Shown here: positions 59,107-64,000 of the stretch, in pieces
How positions within the stretch are numbered: the first letter of the stretch is position 1
Layout of the letters: every line of letters starts with the position of its first letter
DNA from: Pyxicephalus adspersus
Taxonomy: Eukaryota; Chordata; Amphibia; Anura; Pyxicephalidae
Assembly: GCF_032062135.1 (NCBI RefSeq)
Contig: NC_092859.1
Coordinates: 156,866,526 to 156,930,525 of the forward strand
Reading direction: 5' to 3'
Length of the DNA stretch: 64,000 nt
Notes under the pieces: generated by a model
The model's input: the letters and a program-made list of their open reading frames with translations, nothing else
Database searches by the model: none
Told to the model about the DNA's origin: nothing
Position numbers and translations under genes: made by a program

Positions 59107-59262
59107 CCCAAGGTTGTCAACCATTTCGACATGGGGCACCCTTAAAATAACTTTTAGGTTTCAGGCAACCCCTGCTAAAATTTAATGGTGGACAATATGA
59201 GTAATAGCTCTTACATTGTTGTCCAATGAAAAGATCGCCACCCTTATTGATAGGCAAATATT
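59107..59262 (-). mobile_element. Degenerate hAT MITE, family B
   Basis: 'ggttgtcaaccatttcgaca', 'ggcaacccctgctaaa' and 'cttacattgttgtccaatga' follow the order of the minus-oriented B copies. It is truncated on its right and heavily mutated. Confidence 0.5.
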
Positions 59263-60724
59263 GTATTGTTCTTAGAACTCTGGGTAATTAACACAGCTCC
59301 AACCCATCCCATATGTCTACAAGTTTTTTATCTAATGAAGGAAGATATACTTACCTACATTTTCTATGTGGTCCCCTTACCAGTTCCAGATCTTGTTCCC
59401 TTCTCCACTGCATCTATGGCACCCATACTTCTTGTCCCTGCTTATCCTCTTTGGCTAATGCCTTTCCTTCTCTGGTAGTCCATAAGAAAGGAATGGCATT
59501 TCAGAGCGAGGTCCGTCTTCACTTATGACTTGGACAACCTAAACGACCATACAGAAAGACACCTAGAAGATCAATGCTCTGAAAAAAAAGAAGGCAGGAG
59601 AATCGCTGGCGTGGAACACTGAGCCAAGCCAATGGTAATTTTGAGTGGGATGGAAGTCTGGGAGAAAGATCAGCTTTGATCTCATTGCCATGATGTTACA
59701 GAATGTTGACAAATGTTGAATTTCAAGAATATGACTAGGGTGCTTTTTGATTAATGTAATGAAGATCCTCGTGTGGCTTTAATTTTTAGGGTACATTCCT
59801 AAATTGTTCAAGTTCTTATTATAACTGCGAAAAAACACTTGGACGAATGGTGAAAAGTGTCTAAAATTACAGAACAAGTTGTGACTAATTGCTAGCAGCT
59901 CATGCATTGTTCAGTAGTTTGGAGCACTGTGACTATAAAATGTTAAATAACACTAAGCACAGCTTGAAACAGCTGTAAGCAGTTTGGAATAAATAGCTGT
60001 ATACTAGTAGGTTCAATCTGTCCTATAAACCAAAGCTTCTGGATGCACAGTTGGCCCGGGGACATAAAGGAATTATTTGCATAGCTCCTCCCACCATCCT
60101 GAAATGAGGAATAGACCTCTTATTTTGTGAGATCTGTGATTAGTGTTGCTCAAAGCCTCTGTTAATTTGAGCACAGTTTTCTGAATAAAGGCAAATGTTC
60201 GGCTTTGGAATAGCCAAAGTCAAACCAATGTTAGGCTGTGAGCCCAATAACTGTACATTAACAATACTGGGCTTAGTATGCTAACAACTACCAGCGAATG
60301 GGAGCGATCACTGCTTTTTACCTTGACAATGGTCCGACAAACCCAATTATTACATTAGATGCTGAATTGTAGCTAACCCAAGCATTGGCTGTAAGCCTCA
60401 GCAATGTTCCTAGAAACCCGTTTCTGTACAGATGCCTCCTTTGTACAAAACTAGCAAACTTCAATGAGCTTGCACAGTAAATTTGTTCTACTATAACTCA
60501 ACCAAAGTTGGGAAATTTGGGTTGATTACAAAAAAAAAAAAAAACAGAACCACTTTTCACACAAGATCCACACAACTTTAACTTACTTTACGTTTAATGA
60601 GATTCACTCAGTTTTTCAAATGAATTGTATTTAAAAATGCGAAAGTTCAGTGAATCTCAGCTTAGGTTTCAGACCTTTGGTGAGCCACTACTTTGGGCTC
60701 AACTGTGGTTCCAACCTCTCCCAT
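59263..60724. other. Unassigned non-coding sequence
   Basis: An A-run lies at about 60530-60544. No gene or repeat terminus is supported. Confidence 0.4.
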
Positions 60725-60821
60725 TGGGTTTGATTTTTTAAAGCTCTCCAAGACTGGAGAACATAGATTATTATTGATAAACCCGAGTGATTGGGCAAAC
60801 TTAGAATATATCTTATAGTAC
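60725..60821. mobile_element. Left half of a split family P MITE
   Basis: The sequence starts 'gggtttgattttttaaagct', continues 'ctccaagactggagaacata' and 'gataaacccgagtgattggg', and stops at 'atcttatagta'. That word precedes 'atttgctatt' in the copy at 7793. Its complementary right half is at 61760-61861. Confidence 0.75.
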
Positions 60822-61036
60822 TATATATATATATATATTAAATTATAAATACTTGACTGTGGCAAAACATAGTTACGCAGACTTGCATTCCCCACCACTA
60901 AAAAAAAACCTTTCCCTCCCTTTTGGTACCCACTTACCGCCTTTACAAATACCTCCAAATAAAGTCATCACAATATGTTGGTTAAATGGCTGATAGGCCT
61001 TTTATTGTAAAAAATATTAACATATAAATATATATA

Positions 61037-61071
<35 letters not shown>

Positions 61072-61759
61072 TATAATTATTATATAATAATAATACAAAT
61101 AACAAATATAAATAACCAATGTAAATAATGTCAACAAATAATGTTAAGCACATAATAAACAATAAATTAACCATAAATAATACTTAAATAACCATTAAAT
61201 AACAATTAAGCATAAACAACACTGTTCCCAACTTAAGCTTTTACTGGTTGCTTTATACATTATACCTTTTTGGGTCTGCACCTTAACCACAAATGCTCCC
61301 AGTCACCAATTCTCCCAGCTTGGGAACAATATATAACTTCTATTTTTGTGAAGACCCCCAACAACTTCCTCCGAACACCATTATTCAACAAACAGGAACT
61401 CCATACCATAGATGAGTCCCCAATTCCATAGCCATTTTAAACCAACCAGCACACCTCCCTCGAGGACCGCATACACCACAATTCTAACCAAACAACCCCA
61501 TACTTGACCTGCTAACCATATCTAACCACCCAAGAGGGAGGGAGGGAGGGTGGGAAAAACTTTCCCTGCATGCTGTCTTTCCCGGAAATGACCTCCACTT
61601 TCTCTTCCTGACCTTTTTGACCCTCCTTTACTTCCACGTCCTTAAACTCTATCTTGCTCACTTCCGAACTTAATTTTTAAACCCTTTGCTGTCTGCTCCC
61701 TGTCTGCCCAGACACGCTCCTTTCCTCGCACATTACAGGCCTAACTTTACTATTAGCCA
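60822..61759. mobile_element. Inserted segment (about 0.94 kb) interrupting a family P MITE
   Basis: The segment separates two halves of one palindromic element, so it arrived later. It starts with an (AT)n run. It then has 'tggttaaatggctgat', an A+T-rich stretch with (TAA)n at 61036-61066, and a C-rich, G-poor second half up to 'cattacaggcctaac'. It resembles 8690-9300 in layout and in the 'taaatggctga' block. No coding frame, LTR or terminal inverted repeats were resolved, so the class of element is unknown. Confidence 0.55.
61036..61110. repeat. (TAA)n microsatellite and A+T-rich tract
   Basis: About ten TAA units are followed by irregular ATA and TAT words. The tyrosine-rich minus frame at 60968-61174 is simply this tract read as TAT and TAC codons. 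Confidence 0.95.
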
Positions 61760-61861
61760 CTTAAGCCGGGACTAGATCTATTCCAGGTTTGCTGGATCAC
61801 TCATGTTCTCCCATTATAGTCTATCTTCTCCAGTCTTGGAGAACCCTATTAAATCAAACCC
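61760..61861. mobile_element. Right half of a split family P MITE
   Basis: It begins 'ttaagccgggactagatcta', continues 'ttccaggtttgctggatcac' and 'tcttctccagtcttggagaa', and ends 'ctattaaatcaaaccca'. The last part is complementary to 60725-60765. In intact copies the two halves are separated by only some 40 bases. Confidence 0.75.
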
Positions 61862-62574
61862 ATTCACTTTGGAACCATTTTTTTGCCTGTAGATCGCAGC
61901 ACAGTTCCAAAAGCCACTTTTAGCTGTACACGTGTTGTGTGAAAATTGCCACCATGGCCATAGTCTCAGCTGTATGCATATCTGTGTACCAGTGGTGTTG
62001 TTTGTTGCTCTTGGGTACAAAGCAGCAGTTTGCAGTGGACGAGTGCAGTGCCGAGGACAGCCATGCAGTTTTACACCACCGATGCAAAAGGACCCCCAAA
62101 ACTTTAGTGGACCGGCCCTGTATGGGTATTGTTAGGTTAATGAATACTGAAACTGCAGTTTCAATGACCTCTGGTCATGAAGGGGCTACAAGGTGGCTGT
62201 TCAGATTACTATTTAAGCCCAATTATGACCTACAAGGCCAGGTTCAACCAAAGCCTTAGAAATATTAAAATGAGTTTATACCTGAAAAAATGTGTAAATC
62301 TAAGGAGCCCAGTATTGTTCTATGACAGTTTGCTTGGTTCAGTGACCTCCATTCAAAGCCTTTTTACGGGACTAACTTTCCATATTTATAAAAAAGCCTT
62401 ATATAGAAGCTCGTAGACTGAATAATCACAACATTGTGGTTACAACGCAGCCCTGCTTTAACCCCTGCAATTTATTTATTTATATATAGGGAAATAGTGA
62501 CTAAAGTTTCTTGTTCCAGTGTATTCAGACCTAGGTAAGAACCTCCAGTCTTTAAATAGTTCAGCATTTAATCT
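61862..62574. other. Unassigned non-coding sequence
   Basis: Overlapping plus frames at 61932-62416 have no recognised domain. Nothing else is visible. Confidence 0.4.
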
Positions 62575-62910
62575 GTAGCAGTGAACAAACAGATACATAT
62601 CTTATATTCTATTATTTCTTGCGTTGCCATGGCAATTAGTGCGCCGTTCAGCTTCGGAAGAAGAAAGACAAATGGTTTTCCGCGTTTACCGCGGGCTGTA
62701 ATTGAACAATATACTCAGGAGAGGCAACAGCTAACAAAGAGTTACAATAATGGCGCCCTGGGATTACGCCACACTAAATTAATATCCGTCCGGTGTAGGC
62801 TGATCTGCGCCGCCGAGCATCCGTCTTGTCAGTGTACAGGATCTGTGCTGAAACAAGTTTGCCAAATAAAACACCTTAATGAAGAGTTTAAACAGAAGGG
62901 CTGAGAGTGA
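62575..62910. promoter_or_regulatory. Candidate conserved non-coding element with a palindromic RFX-like site
   Basis: A GC-richer, CpG-containing island ('ttccgcgtttaccgcgggct', 'tggcgccctgggattacgcc', 'gatctgcgccgccgagcat') in A+T-rich surroundings. At 62624-62635 is TTGCCATGGCAA, a perfect 12-bp palindrome matching the full X-box consensus bound by RFX factors (GTTGCCATGGCAAC), followed directly by 'ttagt'. A 107-codon plus frame spans 62581-62904. It is basic, has no domain I recognise, and could alternatively be an unrecognised exon. I judge a regulatory element more likely. Not tested by alignment. Confidence 0.4.
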
Positions 62911-64000
62911 ATACAGCTATCACGAGAAGAATAGAATGGAAAAATGAGAATCAAATTTCAGACTTATCAAGATGATGGTGCCAATGGGGGAACTGGCCAT
63001 GAGGGGATAGAATTTGCCAGGTGTAATGGGATTGGGAGGGTGGCATGGAACAAAAGTTTTACTTTCCTAGTGCTGAGCTTGTACATTGAATAAAAAGGTC
63101 ATATAGACAATATAAATTAAAAATGCTGGGCAATCTAGAAGGCCAGGTGGCCCATATGGGCATCACAAGCAATGATCAAGTCATCCAATTGGTAAAGCAG
63201 AAATAAGCCCTTTCTAGATGTAGCAGGTCATGTGACAGTCACAGAAATGGTCTGGAAAACTTTCGGGGTAATATTACTAAGTATTATTCAGATTGGTGTA
63301 GTGAAGCACAGTACTGGACCATATGGTAACACTTGTGATGACCACTGGTGCACTGAGATGCCATTTAAGGTTAGACTGGTCCACAAGAAGACTGGAAAAA
63401 TTTTCTACTGCGGCCAGGTCATATGGCCCCAAAATTAGTTTTTTGTGCCTTCTGGTAAGGCCCTGGGCCCTGCTGCCACTATGCCAGAACTGTTCCCTCT
63501 GGTGGGTACCCCCTTCACACTTACTGAGGTGGGCCCTAAGTGCCCAGTCCGAACATGGTGCCATTTATACTGAATAGTTCCCAGCACACCTTGCTGGTCA
63601 ACCTGCATATATCTCGAATTGCAGCTCCAAGGTAAAAAAAGAAGGCATTCACCTCCATGTAATAGGCAGCCAATTCAGTTGAATACACATTAATCTGAAT
63701 CTGCATCTCTCCATGCAGTGCTCCGATTGTAAACCTTTAACCTTTTTACCATCCCCACCATTTTAGTCTTATCTGCAGACTGCAAAAGGGCATATTTGTG
63801 CAGCAGCACATCAAACACACTTTGTAAGGATATCCACCTCCGAGTTCTCTGTATCACATTCAACTGGAGAGATTTTTGTAATTCATTTTTCACAATAGAT
63901 ATCGATTTGGATTGTCAGAGTGGCTGAAGACCAGATATTCTACATATAGCTGTCATGCAAGACCAGAGGCCCATGTCATGGGTTCAGTGGACTTATCTTT
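62911..64000. other. Unassigned non-coding sequence
   Basis: Opposing frames at 63277-63564 and 63323-63577 overlap a slightly GC-richer patch and have no domains. No repeat edge is visible up to the window end. Confidence 0.4.

Noticed and set aside
60968..61174. Tyrosine-rich small protein on minus
   Set aside because: It is a translation of the TAA/ATA repeat tract.
62581..62904. 107-codon protein-coding gene
   Set aside because: No domain, signal or known family is visible and no splice context can be argued. It is kept as a candidate regulatory island, with the exon alternative stated.

Overview
This window reads as intergenic (or large-intron) nuclear DNA from a vertebrate, most likely an anuran amphibian and probably a neobatrachian/ranoid frog. 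The reasoning is indirect. The sequence is A+T-rich, with no compact gene array, operon or long open frame of convincing composition. It carries several interspersed repeat families that I recognise from frog genomes: L2/Rex-like and CR1-like LINE 3' ends, a tRNA-headed SINE with an ATT-type tail, hAT MITEs with CAG(T/C)G termini, and palindromic MITEs. I found no exon or protein-coding gene I can support. Every long reading frame is explained by a repeat, by low-complexity sequence, or has no recognisable composition. Coding remnants of LINE reverse transcriptases occur at 24703-25047 (minus) and 35255-35518 (plus).

Layout. 1-2.1 kb: a LINE 3' end on minus, two MITE-like families and a hAT MITE with an 8-bp target duplication. 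7.1-8 kb: a second cluster of MITEs with a GC-rich-headed repeat. 11.7-13.0 kb: a 1.3-kb polypyrimidine tract built on a degenerate recurring block. 14.3-15.0 kb: a 75-bp minisatellite. 17.7-22 kb: four copies of one hAT MITE family. 24.4-25.7 kb: a CR1-like LINE abutting an LTR-like unit. 26.7-27.1 kb: a TA-flanked MITE. 29.9-30.5 kb: a 55-bp minisatellite. 34.2-35.7 kb: a SINE and a LINE that share the same 3' tail. 36.6-37.3 kb: an old tandem duplication. 37.44-38.03 kb: a clean solo LTR (TGTC...GACA) flanked by a 5-bp duplication. 41.4-45.0 kb: a dense MITE patch including a 57-bp-arm hairpin. 57.0-57.5 kb: another tandem duplication. 60.7-61.9 kb: a palindromic MITE split by an insertion of about 0.94 kb.

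Several unique stretches with clustered transcription-factor-like motifs or locally raised CpG (about 23.2, 25.85, 33.5, 34.7, 54.5 and 62.6 kb) look like conserved non-coding elements. I could not align them to anything, so these calls are hypotheses. I see no evidence of a new gene-encoded system. The most rewarding structures are the solo LTR, the split MITE, the SINE/LINE shared tail, the two tandem duplications and the CNE-like islands.
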